Below are positions 23,721-31,983 of a stretch of DNA of 35,426 nucleotides, piece after piece; the stretch's first letter is position 1; the number at the start of each line of letters is the position of its first letter. Source of the DNA: CAYQCE01 sp964415885. GTDB lineage: Bacteria; Zixibacteria; MSB-5A5; JAABVY01; JAHJOQ01. Under the pieces are notes generated by a model, which worked only from the letters and a program-made list of their open reading frames with translations, had not been told where the DNA came from and made no database searches. The position numbers were made by a program, and so were the translations under genes. The stretch lies in assembly GCA_964415885.1 (NCBI GenBank), contig CAYQCE010000034.1, forward strand, positions 1 to 35,426, given 5' to 3'.

Positions 23721-24163
23721 AGACACGCGCCCGTGTAGGGATCCACAACACGACGAAAACGCGTCCGATACCCTCAAAGAGAATGGCCGGTCTCGCCGAC
23801 ATTATTTTCAGGGGGGAAAAACGATCCGGCTCGATTGATGTTGTGATGGTAGGTGATTCGAAGATGCGCAGTCTCAATCGCGAGTTTCGAGGGGAGGACA
23901 GAACTACCGACGTTCTCTCTTTCTCGCTCGAAGATGACGACGACTTACCCGAACCTTACCTGGGTGAAATCTACATTTCGATTCCACGGGCCGGAAGACA
24001 GGCGAAAAAGGCGGGTCATGGTCTCGACATAGAACTTCTGTTTCTCATGTCGCATGGAGTTCTTCATCTGCTCGGCTACACGCACGAATCGATGGAGAAC
24101 TTTGATCTGATGATAAACAAACAGAATCACTACATGAAACAACTGCGTGGGAAGTCATGCTAA
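23717..24163 (+). CDS. ybeY: Endoribonuclease YbeY, rRNA maturation
   Basis: 148 residues from a GTG overlapping the preceding stop by 4 nt, a classical translational coupling. The zinc motif is intact: SHGVLHLLGYTHE with His113, His117 and His123. The common HGxLHLxGYDH has Thr in place of Asp before the third His. The family signatures LNREFRGEDRTTDVLSF and LGEIYIS are present. YbeY processes the 3' end of 16S rRNA and takes part in 70S quality control. The CorC-like gene starts 7 nt before its stop. Confidence 0.94.
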   Translation: MKTRARVGIHNTTKTRPIPSKRMAGLADIIFRGEKRSGSIDVVMVGDSKMRSLNREFRGEDRTTDVLSFSLEDDDDLPEPYLGEIYISIPRAGRQAKKAGHGLDIELLFLMSHGVLHLLGYTHESMENFDLMINKQNHYMKQLRGKSC

Positions 24164-25458
24164 TCGCAGCTCTAATTCTCTTATATGCGCTGATCATCCA
24201 TGCTTCATTCACGGTGAACGTATTTCAGTTCGGCCTGCTGCTGCATGACAACGCCGACGGCGAGGCCTTTGCGAAACTCACCGACAAGAATCGAAAGAGG
24301 CTGAACAGCTATTTCGGCAAGCTAAAGACATTCAACACATTCGTAACACTCACGGACAATTTCGCCGCGATACTGACTGCCGCTCTCGCGATAATAATCG
24401 CCCGTCAGGTATCTGGAAGCGATGATATGCTCTATCCTGTCGAGGCCGTCGCAGCGCTCGTGCTGACTCTATTTCTCAACTTCGTCGTCGCGCAAACTCT
24501 GTCGCGACGTGTTCCCAACAGATGGATCCAGAAGACTCTCGTCAAGCATCTGAATCTCATCGGCATTCTCTTCACTTTGCTCAGACCGCTCGTCTGGCTC
24601 GTGGAGGAACTCGCGGGGAGATACAAACGGGAGCAGCTCTCGGAAGAGCAGAAGGAAGACATGGTCGAGCGAGCTATCGAATCGCTCGCCGAAACCGCAG
24701 GACTCGATGAGCCGCTGGTGGAGGAAGATGAGAGAAAGCTGATCGGCAATATCTTCGATCTCGATCAAACGGCGCTGAAGGAGATTATGGTGCCGCGTAC
24801 CGAGATCGTTGGAATTCCTGCGAACGCAGAATTTGATCAGATTCAGGATATCGTGAGAGAATCCGGACATTCCCGCTTCCCGGTATTCGAGGAGAGCCTG
24901 GACAATATCAACGGCATAATCTACGTGAAAGATCTCTTTGTCCGCACGCCTCTCGATAGAGAGAACTTCGATATAACCAAACATGTCCGTGAACCATATT
25001 TCGTGCCTGAAACCAAACTCACAGCAGATTTATTGGAGGAACTGAAGCTGTCGCGGAACCATATCGCGATTGTCGTCGATGAGTACGGCGGTACCGCCGG
25101 GCTGGTGACAATGGAAGATCTGATCGAAGTGATCGTCGGCGATATTCAGGATGAGCACGACGTCGAAGAAGCCGAAATTACGCCGCTTGGAGACGGCACG
25201 TTTCGTGTTGACGCCAATATGCCTATGGAGGAATTGGCTGAAGAGGTCGGCCTCGAAATCGAGAACGGCCGGTTTGAGACTGTCGGCGGATTGATATACG
25301 ATTTAGTCGGGAGCCTGCCGGAGGAGGGCACGGTTGCCGAGAATGAGTATTTCGTGTTCACAGTCGAGAGAATCACCGGTCAGCGAATCGAGGTAGTGCA
25401 CGTCCGTGTGAAAGATGCCGAAGAGACCGAGGGTGAAGAGCCGCTAAAGAGCGACTAA
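24157..25458 (+). CDS. CNNM/CBS-domain membrane protein (HlyC/CorC family)
   Basis: 433 residues, starting with an ATG inside the ybeY end. The N-terminal CNNM (DUF21) part has about three to four membrane segments (2-22, about 60-83, 90-115, 125-145). The linker EEDERKLIGNIFDLDQTALK leads to a CBS pair with MVPRTEIVGI, SGHSRFPVFE and HIAIVVDEYGGTAGLVTMED, and finishes in a CorC_HlyC domain (FRVDANMPMEELAEEVGLEI). Members are linked to magnesium and cobalt resistance or efflux. Its place next to phoH, pgpH and ybeY is common. It converges with the next gene; the two stops share CTAA. Confidence 0.92.
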   Translation: MLIAALILLYALIIHASFTVNVFQFGLLLHDNADGEAFAKLTDKNRKRLNSYFGKLKTFNTFVTLTDNFAAILTAALAIIIARQVSGSDDMLYPVEAVAALVLTLFLNFVVAQTLSRRVPNRWIQKTLVKHLNLIGILFTLLRPLVWLVEELAGRYKREQLSEEQKEDMVERAIESLAETAGLDEPLVEEDERKLIGNIFDLDQTALKEIMVPRTEIVGIPANAEFDQIQDIVRESGHSRFPVFEESLDNINGIIYVKDLFVRTPLDRENFDITKHVREPYFVPETKLTADLLEELKLSRNHIAIVVDEYGGTAGLVTMEDLIEVIVGDIQDEHDVEEAEITPLGDGTFRVDANMPMEELAEEVGLEIENGRFETVGGLIYDLVGSLPEEGTVAENEYFVFTVERITGQRIEVVHVRVKDAEETEGEEPLKSD

Positions 25459-27638
25459 AGCAATTGTCTCCGTTTTCTGACTGCCCATTCCACCGAAAGC
25501 AGAATCAGGACCATTAGAAGTACGATCCAGTTGTTGGCAAGTGAAACCTCGTGGCGGGTTCGCTTTTCGGCTGACTCGACATCCAGCCCGGCAAACACGC
25601 TGTCGGCGTTGTTGATCGTGAAATACTGCCCGCCGGTTGCCGAAGCAACTTCCTTGAGAATATCCTGCCGGCTGTAGAGAGTCTCCTCTTCGAGAGAGAA
25701 GCGTTCGACCTGGAAAGTACCGTCGATTTCCGCAATGGTCTCATCGAGGCGAACAACGGCCGCCTCATACCGATACTTACCATGCTCGAGCAAATGGAGA
25801 TCTGCGGTGTACCGTCCCGGTGTCGTTTGCACCATCGATGCGGTCAGGCTGTCGCCCGTTTCGGAGGTCGAATCAGGCAGGACTGTCACGATCACCGATG
25901 CGTCATCGATCGGCTGATAGCTCTGGTCCAGAAGTGAAGCTGAGAATGTTATCCGCTCGCCGGATTTGAACACCGGCTTGTCCGGAGCTAGTCTCATGCG
26001 CTCAATATCCTCCGAGGTCACCAGCCACCGAACGGAGTTTAGAATGAACTGGTCGTAAGCCTGATCGGACGATCCTCTTGCTGCTGCCAGGAAATCGACC
26101 TTCCAGAGTGGAGACATTGTCATGGTCAGGGTCTTGCCCTTGCCGGAGTTTGAGGCTATGATAAGCGGGATAAGCTCGCCGGCGACATTTCGCTCGGGAT
26201 GAACCGCGAGAACCGTTGCCCCGGGCTTCTCATTTCCGATCTCGACAAATGCAGAAAATGGCGGAAGGGAATTCCAGCGTTGCTGCAGTTCTGTAGCCTT
26301 CTCGGCGATTTCCATCACCGGATGGTGCTTCCCCATTTCGGTCAAAACCGGATGAAAGTCGCGTCCGGAGTTCATCCGCGGACGCCTTCCAGACTCAAAC
26401 GGCAGGAGTTCGCGCATTGCCGAATTGAGCCCTTCCCGCGAAAACTCATATCCCAGAACGAGCAGCACAGAGCCGCCCAGGTCAGAGACATACCGCCCTG
26501 TTTCGTTGGCCTTTGGGCCGAGATCGCCTGCCGGATAATCGAGAAGGATGACAAGATCGTACTCGGATAGAGCGTCTGCGGAACCCGGAATCGGCTTAAA
26601 TCCGAGCCTGCCGTGACGGTCGGCCACCGATATATCTGTTTCATAATCTTCGGATGACTCGATCGCGCGCTTGAGAAAAGTCAGCTCCCAGCTCAGGTAT
26701 GATGCCGCGAGCAGGATACGGTGCTTCCCTTTCAGTATCTTCATTGAGAACGAGCGCGAGTTGTTGTCGCTCAGCTGTTCGTCGGATTGCACCGGTACCG
26801 ACACGGAATATGTCCTGACTCCCTGCTCCTCGGGTGTGAACTGTATCTCGGCGCTCTTTCGTGCGCCGTCTCCCGCGAGAACGACCTCCTTTGTAGATAG
26901 AGTCTTCCCAGCTGACCTGATGCGCAGCGGCACTGTCATCCCCTCGAATCCTCGCGATTCGACTTCGATCTCGACCTGCGAGGACTTGCCCTCATAGCCG
27001 ATATCATCGTGCGTGACACGCACGATCCTGATGTCTGTCGATGAGCGTTGCGGCCCGAGGTCGATGGCATGTATCTCCACGCCCAGATTACGCGCAGTCG
27101 ACAGCGGATCGGAGCCGCTGTTGGCTATGCCGTCAGACGCGACTATCACGCCTCTGAGATTGTCGTTGCGATAGCTCGCCTGAAGCTGCTTCAGACAGTC
27201 ACCGAGAGCGGTCTGCTTGCCATCAAACGACAGCTCGTTCCCGCCGATCGGTCTGACCGAATCCGAGAATGAATACGTGTGTATTTCGAAATCGTCCGTG
27301 CCCCGGTCCTCAGTAGCTTCGCCGATCAGCGATTCGAGATACGTCTTCTTCCGCTCGAAATCCTCTACTGTCTTGATACTCTCCGAACCGTCCACAAGAA
27401 ATGCGATCTTCGGAGTTATCAAATCGATCTGAAGATACGAGAATACCGGCTCGGCGAGCATGAACACGAGCAGCAGTATCGCTATTGCCCTCAGGACTCC
27501 CAGAAAGACACGCATCCCAGTCGGCAGCGGCGGATTAGTCCTCCGGTAGTAAAAAAAAGTGAACGCGATAAAGCCGATCGTTGCCACGATCGCGAGAGTG
27601 AACCAGATGTCTGCGAATGAGATTGATATCTCAGCCAT
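25455..27638 (-). CDS. Large VWA/GATase-like membrane protein
   Basis: 727 residues. Two N-terminal membrane segments (about 11-30 and 43-65) precede a von Willebrand factor A-like region with a metal-site motif DGSES (IAFLVDGSESI), then VIVASDGIANSG. A middle part has a beta-sandwich and a glutamine-amidotransferase-like fold (YDLVILLDYPAGDL, LGGSVLLVLGYEFSR). The C-terminus has a final membrane segment (NNWIVLLMVLILLSVEWAV) and a basic tail. This layout fits the 'vWA/glutamine amidotransferase' family seen beside BatA/MoxR systems, but no MoxR ATPase is here. GGAAG before the ATG supports the start. A 17-bp palindrome overlaps its promoter. Confidence 0.75.
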   Translation of the reverse strand: MAEISISFADIWFTLAIVATIGFIAFTFFYYRRTNPPLPTGMRVFLGVLRAIAILLLVFMLAEPVFSYLQIDLITPKIAFLVDGSESIKTVEDFERKKTYLESLIGEATEDRGTDDFEIHTYSFSDSVRPIGGNELSFDGKQTALGDCLKQLQASYRNDNLRGVIVASDGIANSGSDPLSTARNLGVEIHAIDLGPQRSSTDIRIVRVTHDDIGYEGKSSQVEIEVESRGFEGMTVPLRIRSAGKTLSTKEVVLAGDGARKSAEIQFTPEEQGVRTYSVSVPVQSDEQLSDNNSRSFSMKILKGKHRILLAASYLSWELTFLKRAIESSEDYETDISVADRHGRLGFKPIPGSADALSEYDLVILLDYPAGDLGPKANETGRYVSDLGGSVLLVLGYEFSREGLNSAMRELLPFESGRRPRMNSGRDFHPVLTEMGKHHPVMEIAEKATELQQRWNSLPPFSAFVEIGNEKPGATVLAVHPERNVAGELIPLIIASNSGKGKTLTMTMSPLWKVDFLAAARGSSDQAYDQFILNSVRWLVTSEDIERMRLAPDKPVFKSGERITFSASLLDQSYQPIDDASVIVTVLPDSTSETGDSLTASMVQTTPGRYTADLHLLEHGKYRYEAAVVRLDETIAEIDGTFQVERFSLEEETLYSRQDILKEVASATGGQYFTINNADSVFAGLDVESAEKRTRHEVSLANNWIVLLMVLILLSVEWAVRKRRQLL

Positions 27639-27668
27639 TTGCGCTTCCGTTCGAAGAATTCCTGCGTG

Positions 27669-27699
27669 AGTATAAACCGTTTATACAGCGGCATGTCAA
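27669..27699 (-). promoter_or_regulatory. Promoter with 17-bp palindromic operator
   Basis: On the minus strand a TTGACA (27699-27694), a 19-bp spacer and TATACT (27674-27669). A perfect palindrome with a single central base, GTATAAAC-C-GTTTATAC (27670-27686), covers the -10 and half the spacer. The ATG of the VWA-like gene is 31 nt further downstream. A dimeric repressor bound here would block polymerase. Confidence 0.55.
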
Positions 27700-27866
27700 G
27701 AACTGTGTCGGCATACTGTTAGATACGCATCACGACTCGTCAACGTTCCATGATAGGATTTTTCCTTTCGGCGGTGCGGCTCTTCGCATACATTAGCCCG
27801 AGGAAGCGCTACCAGCATTGTCAATCACAGCAAATCGGAGACTGTCATTCGCAAGGAGTCATTTCC

Positions 27867-28235
27867 ATGAGAAAGCTTGGCCTGGCGATACTCGCCGTCG
27901 TATTCATCAGTTCTCTTTCGACAGCACAGGAACTGGACTTCGCACCTGTCAGCAATGAGATGTCTTTTTTTAAGAACACCGACGATGACTTCGATGAACT
28001 CGGTGAGACCCTGCAGATTGTGTCTATCAACTCATTCAAGGCGATAACCTGGTTCAATTTTGAATTCACCGGCGATTTTAACTGGGGAATGAGCGAGATC
28101 GAGGATTACGACTACTACATCGAGTTGAGTCTCGTCAAACCCGTAACTTCTCGATTGTCGGTAAACTACCAAAGGGTCTATGGCACTTTTTTGTCGGAAC
28201 CGATCAATCAATTCGGGTTACGTCTCAGCCTGTAG
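27867..28235 (+). CDS. Small exported beta-rich protein
   Basis: The start MRKLGLAILAVVFISSLSTA is chosen; AAGGAGT lies upstream and the residues before it (from 27750) are not protein-like. 122 residues with a signal peptide cleaved near STA-QELD. The mature part alternates hydrophobic and polar residues in strand-like runs and ends with an aromatic/aliphatic NQFGLRLSL, which resembles the last strand of an outer-membrane beta-barrel. No family was recognised. It may be a small barrel or the C-terminal strand module of one. It overlaps the convergent glycosyltransferase gene by 18 nt at the 3' ends. Confidence 0.5.
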   Translation: MRKLGLAILAVVFISSLSTAQELDFAPVSNEMSFFKNTDDDFDELGETLQIVSINSFKAITWFNFEFTGDFNWGMSEIEDYDYYIELSLVKPVTSRLSVNYQRVYGTFLSEPINQFGLRLSL

Positions 28236-29414
28236 TTTCTGTGCTATATCGCCCGCGATCCGCTTTGCGCCTTTAATGTTCTTCATCGTCGTACCCGATC
28301 GCACCATGTCGACGATCTTGCCGGATTTCGCGAAGCGGATGATCTGCGAAACGAGCTTGTCTGCGGAGTCTCGAGTTGATACCGCAAACCCGCATCCTCG
28401 TTCGAGAATGAACTTGAGATTCTCCGGAGAGAATGATCCGATCGTCGGTGTGAGTGCTGCTATCGGAAGCCCTGCGCCCACGGCCCAGTTGGTGCGCTCG
28501 TGCGGGGCGGCAACGAGAATATCGAGCTGCGGGATGTATTTCGTGCTGATCGTGGTTTCGATTTCACGACGCCCTGTCACGATAACTGCGGAATCGAACT
28601 GCACGGGTTCGTATGGGACGGATGTTATGACCGGTTCGAAGCCCGCCTCGATAAGTTGTAGCTGAAGACGGTCGGCCTCCACTGTGTTTGCACCCCAGAA
28701 GAAACGGACCTTGCAGCCATATTCGAGCAGAGCGATTGCCGAAGTTGTCATGAATCTCACGTGCTCCCGGGGATAAGCTCCGGAAATCGCGAAACCGACT
28801 GTCGGCCTCGCATCGCGGGAATCGAGCCTGACCTGTCGGTCGAATATGACCCCGCTCAGATCGTTTAGGATCATCGGTTCGAGCACGAGCCCGGTTTTGA
28901 CTATGTACTCCGAATCGACGCCATATGACCTCATCTTTTCGGCCGTCGCGCCGAGTGGAACATATACTCGTTCGATGTCCCTCACCGCGCTTTCAGGCGG
29001 CGCGGCAATTTCGCCGTGTACATAAAAGACACGGTGATCCTTCTTCAGCATATTCGCCAAGAGTGGATGTGCGACGATGCAAATCCCTTTGTAGCCCGAA
29101 AGGTATTCGAGCAGATCTCGTTGCAGGATTCGCACGACCGCTGATTTTGGGTTGAACTCCGACTGTCCCGATCGGAAGCGACTGTAGACATTGGATATGA
29201 ACCCCCCTCGCGCTCCGATTCTGTAAGCTGATCGGACTGCCCGCCAACCGGTAAGAGACAATCCGCGCGAAATCTCGAATACGCTCGTTTGCGCAATCTG
29301 GCGGTAGACAGGTTTGTGATGCCATTTCAGTGAGAGAAGTACCGAGTCCAGGTAGCTCGGATGACCGCGCCCGATGTTTGTGTAGATGGCTATAGCGGGT
29401 TCTTCGGGGGGCAT
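28218..29414 (-). CDS. GT-B-like glycosyltransferase
   Basis: 398 residues from ATG 29414. No signal or membrane segment. NIGRGHPSYLDSVL near the N-terminus is the glycine/histidine loop of MurG and MGDG-synthase-like GT-B enzymes. The C-terminal half has PTVGFAISGAYPREHVRFM, then DILVAAPHERTNWAVGAGLP and IGSFSPENLKFILERGCG, where the first part resembles a donor-nucleotide 'E.....e....G.P' motif. The acceptor is unknown. It follows nadE by 9 nt and is probably translated from the same mRNA; no functional link is obvious. It is cytoplasmic or membrane-peripheral. Confidence 0.6.
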   Translation of the reverse strand: MPPEEPAIAIYTNIGRGHPSYLDSVLLSLKWHHKPVYRQIAQTSVFEISRGLSLTGWRAVRSAYRIGARGGFISNVYSRFRSGQSEFNPKSAVVRILQRDLLEYLSGYKGICIVAHPLLANMLKKDHRVFYVHGEIAAPPESAVRDIERVYVPLGATAEKMRSYGVDSEYIVKTGLVLEPMILNDLSGVIFDRQVRLDSRDARPTVGFAISGAYPREHVRFMTTSAIALLEYGCKVRFFWGANTVEADRLQLQLIEAGFEPVITSVPYEPVQFDSAVIVTGRREIETTISTKYIPQLDILVAAPHERTNWAVGAGLPIAALTPTIGSFSPENLKFILERGCGFAVSTRDSADKLVSQIIRFAKSGKIVDMVRSGTTMKNIKGAKRIAGDIAQKLQAET

Positions 29415-29423
29415 CTTCTGGCT

Positions 29424-31175
29424 CTATTCGAACCGGTAGCGATTCGTTATAGGCATGCGACGGTCCTTACCGAGCGCGCGCGGAGTGATTCTGACGCCTG
29501 GTGCTGCCTGGCGACGCTTGTACTCGGCAATGTCGACGAGCCGGATTATTCGCTTCACGAGATTTATGTCGTGGCCGAGGCTGGCGATTTCTCTCGGAGA
29601 GTCGCCTTTTTCGACATACCTTTTGAGGATCGGATCGAGGACATCGTACGGAGGAAGGCTGTCGGTGTCCTGCTGATCAGAGCGGAGCTCGGCAGATGGC
29701 GGTTTGCTGATTGTGACTCTCGGGATGATTTCCGCTCCGCCGCTCGATCGCTCCATGCGATTCCGCCATTTCGCCAGCCGAAACACCATCGTCTTGTATA
29801 CATCCTTCAAAACAGAAAAACCTCCGGCCGTGTCGCCGTACAGCGTGCAATACCCGACGGCGACCTCACTCTTGTTTCCGGTTGTCAGCACCAGCCAGTT
29901 GAATTTGTTCGCGAGCGCCATCAACAGGTTGCCTCGAATTCGGGCCTGGATATTCTCCTCGGCGGTCCCCTCGGTCAGACCCTCAAATTCAGGCTGCAGA
30001 AGTGACTTGTAGCCGTCGAAGAGTTCGTCAATCCTATATTCTATCAGCTTGACGCCAAGATTCTGCGCGAGTTTTCGTGCTCCTCGATAGCTGCTTTTCT
30101 GCGTGTAGACTGTCGGCATGAATACGAGATGAAGCCGATCGCTGCCCACCACATCATGCGCGATAACTGCAGTCAGTGCGGAGTCGATCCCGCCCGACAG
30201 GCCGATTAGGACATCCGTGAAGCCGTTTTTGTCGATGTAGTCTTCGGTACCTTTGAGCAGTGCCCGATAAATCTCCTCCTCGCGCGAAACAGGCTTGTCC
30301 TCTCTGCGCGACTTGATCCTCTTGCTCTTGCGTCGCAACTTGTAGTTGATATCGTACGGTTCGATCTCCGGGAACGAATCTGCTGCCTGCCGGAGCTTCT
30401 GACCCAGCCGACGCGGGTTCGACCATTTCTCGAGTTCGGAGACCGGCAGATCGACGATAAGCAGATCTTCCTCGAACATCTCGCCGAGTGCTACGATTTC
30501 TCCGTTTGGATCGATCATGACTGAACAACCGTCGAACACAAGCTCATCCTGTCCGCCGACGAGGTTGACGTAACCGTAGAAGACTTTGTTCCTCCTGGCG
30601 AAAGCGGTCAGCATGCTGATCCGCTCTCGAGATTTTCGGATATGGTATGGGGATGAGTTGATCGTCAGCACGAGACCCGCGCCTGCGGCGGCCTGAAGAT
30701 CAGCGGGACCGGGGTTGATCCAGATATCCTCACAAATGTTGACTCCGAAATTGAACTTCGACAGTTTGTAGAGTGGTATCTCGCTTCCAGCAGTGAAATA
30801 GCGCTTCTCGTCGAATACACCATAGTTGGGAAGACAGACTTTGCGGTAGATCTGCGCAACCTTGCCGTTTACGATCAACGCAGATGAGTTGTAGAGTCGC
30901 TCACCGTCTTTCTCCGGATAGCCTATAAGAACCATCGATTTCGATTTCAAATTCGCGATTCGCTTCCTGTGTTTGTCACAATCCCTCAGGAACTGTGGTG
31001 CGTGCAGCAAATCCTCCGGTGGATAGCCGGAGAGAGAAAGCTCCGGGAAAAGAACCATATCGCAGGTGTTCTTATCTGCCTTGCGGATAAACCGCGAGAT
31101 AAGCTTTTCGTTGTAGTGCAGATCGCCGACTACGGGATTAATCTGTGCGAGCGCAATTCTGAATACTGATTTCAT
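29424..31175 (-). CDS. nadE: Glutamine-dependent NAD+ synthetase
   Basis: 583 residues from ATG 31175. A TTG 18 nt upstream lies beyond the predicted -10, so it cannot start translation of that transcript. The N-terminal nitrilase-type glutaminase has the full catalytic triad: Glu45 (LFPELSLSGYP), Lys112 (RKVCLPNYGVFDEKRYF) and Cys148 (GVNICEDIW). The synthetase part has the ATP-binding P-loop IGLSGGIDSALT and then TTGNKSEVAVGYCTLYGDTAGGF as two adjacent pieces. It makes NAD+ from deamido-NAD+, ATP and glutamine-derived ammonia. The mRNA appears leaderless, and a 7-bp inverted repeat overlaps the promoter. Confidence 0.95.
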   Translation of the reverse strand: MKSVFRIALAQINPVVGDLHYNEKLISRFIRKADKNTCDMVLFPELSLSGYPPEDLLHAPQFLRDCDKHRKRIANLKSKSMVLIGYPEKDGERLYNSSALIVNGKVAQIYRKVCLPNYGVFDEKRYFTAGSEIPLYKLSKFNFGVNICEDIWINPGPADLQAAAGAGLVLTINSSPYHIRKSRERISMLTAFARRNKVFYGYVNLVGGQDELVFDGCSVMIDPNGEIVALGEMFEEDLLIVDLPVSELEKWSNPRRLGQKLRQAADSFPEIEPYDINYKLRRKSKRIKSRREDKPVSREEEIYRALLKGTEDYIDKNGFTDVLIGLSGGIDSALTAVIAHDVVGSDRLHLVFMPTVYTQKSSYRGARKLAQNLGVKLIEYRIDELFDGYKSLLQPEFEGLTEGTAEENIQARIRGNLLMALANKFNWLVLTTGNKSEVAVGYCTLYGDTAGGFSVLKDVYKTMVFRLAKWRNRMERSSGGAEIIPRVTISKPPSAELRSDQQDTDSLPPYDVLDPILKRYVEKGDSPREIASLGHDINLVKRIIRLVDIAEYKRRQAAPGVRITPRALGKDRRMPITNRYRFE

Positions 31176-31177
31176 AG

Positions 31178-31206
31178 AACCGAATAATAGCAAGAGGATT
31201 TCGGTT
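31178..31206 (-). promoter_or_regulatory. Candidate nadE operator
   Basis: AACCGAA (31178-31184) and TTCGGTT (31200-31206) are perfect inverted repeats separated by 15 bp, with centres 22 bp apart, two helical turns. They cover the -10 edge and the spacer of the nadE promoter. A dimeric repressor sensitive to NAD precursors would fit, but no known box is recognised. Confidence 0.4.
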
Positions 31207-31212
31207 AGTCAA
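31184..31212 (-). promoter_or_regulatory. nadE promoter, likely leaderless
   Basis: On the minus strand TTGACT (31212-31207), a 17-bp spacer and TATTAT (31189-31184). Only 8 nt separate the -10 from the ATG, and there is no Shine-Dalgarno. Confidence 0.65.
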
Positions 31213-31254
31213 TTGGAATGGTGCTAATGGAGCTTCTCTCTTCACCGGGTTCGT

Positions 31255-31650
31255 TCAGACTCTCATCCATTGTCGATAGGATTTTGCCCACTCGCGTCCG
31301 CGAGACGTTATGGTCAACAATCCGTCATCCGCATGCTTGACCCAGCCTTCCTTTGCCGCCTTTTCGAGGAGTACCTCTGGTTTTTCTGCAAGCTCTTCGA
31401 GTTCGGAGACAATGTCACGGGCGCTCACGGTTGTGTAATCCGATACCCGGTCAAGCGTAACCGAGATTGCAATCAGATCATTGACTGCGGCAGTCTCTAT
31501 AACTTTTGGATCGAGTTCCGATGGCGTCCTTCGTGCTCGGTACTTCCGACGGATCTTTCGCACGAGGGCTTTGAGCAGATAGTAAACAGCAATGAATGGA
31601 GCGAGAGCGATTAGAATTGGGAGCAGGAGTATGAATATGAGGATCGCCAT
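31255..31650 (-). CDS. Membrane-anchored small protein, possible winged-helix tail
   Basis: 131 residues. A hydrophobic N-terminus (MAILIFILLLPILIALAPFIAVYYLL) anchors it; a very basic stretch (KALVRKIRRKYRARRTPSE) follows on the cytoplasmic face. Residues about 55-131 are predicted helical with a short beta hairpin at the end (DDGLLTITSRGREWA), the pattern of a winged-helix domain. No family was recognised. It lies between the lon-like terminator and the nadE promoter, about 40 nt upstream of the latter; the ribosome site is weak. The basic patch may bind nucleic acid or lipid, but that is inference. Confidence 0.5.
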   Translation of the reverse strand: MAILIFILLLPILIALAPFIAVYYLLKALVRKIRRKYRARRTPSELDPKVIETAAVNDLIAISVTLDRVSDYTTVSARDIVSELEELAEKPEVLLEKAAKEGWVKHADDGLLTITSRGREWAKSYRQWMRV

Positions 31651-31704
31651 AGTGCCACTCGAGGTCTGTTAGCGCCAAAACGCTGATGAAAAGGTGTCTG
31701 CAGG

Positions 31705-31741
31705 AAAAAAAAGGAGCGGCCGGTGTTGGCTGCGGCCGCTC
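31705..31741 (-). terminator. Intrinsic terminator on the minus strand
   Basis: Reading the minus strand, GAGCGGCCG (31741-31733) pairs with CGGCCGCTC (31722-31714): a 9-bp stem with a 10-nt loop, then CC and eight T residues (31712-31705). It is the clearest terminator in the window. It ends the lon-like transcript or a short RNA from 31742-31983. Confidence 0.85.
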
Positions 31742-31983
31742 GAATAGTATCGTTTTTTGGGTAACGCTTTATTTGTGTTGTTTAGGCTTCTTAGCGTTCT
31801 TTTACTACCACCTCCCTCCTCATGCAGTACTGTTGGTTTCAGCGTGCATAAGGTACACAGCCCTATACAACGCTTAAACTACCTTTAGTTAAAACACAGT
31901 CAACAAAAAATGTTCCTCGAAAGCTGATGTAAGCATTGCAGATCGGCCGAATCAGCTAAATAGAACTTGATCTGTCTCAGCAA
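31742..31983 (-). other. Untranslated stretch before the terminator
   Basis: The 333-bp gap 31651-31983 has no convincing gene. On the minus strand a weak promoter-like TTGACT (31903-31898) and TAGTTT (31881-31876) could start a short RNA ending at the terminator at 31705. A Shine-Dalgarno-rich AGGAGGGAGGTGG lies within, but the frames after it are very short (about 6-10 codons). Three copies of AACGCT/AGCGTT are seen at about 31764, 31793 and 31869. A long lon 3' untranslated region is the simple explanation. Confidence 0.3.

Noticed and set aside
31176..31193. TTG start for nadE 18 nt upstream of the ATG
   Set aside because: It would lie upstream of the predicted -10, so it is not in the transcript.
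31686..31877. Plus-strand 63-codon frame with hydrophobic stretch
   Set aside because: No ribosome site; it runs through the terminator and its poly-A, so it is likely chance.
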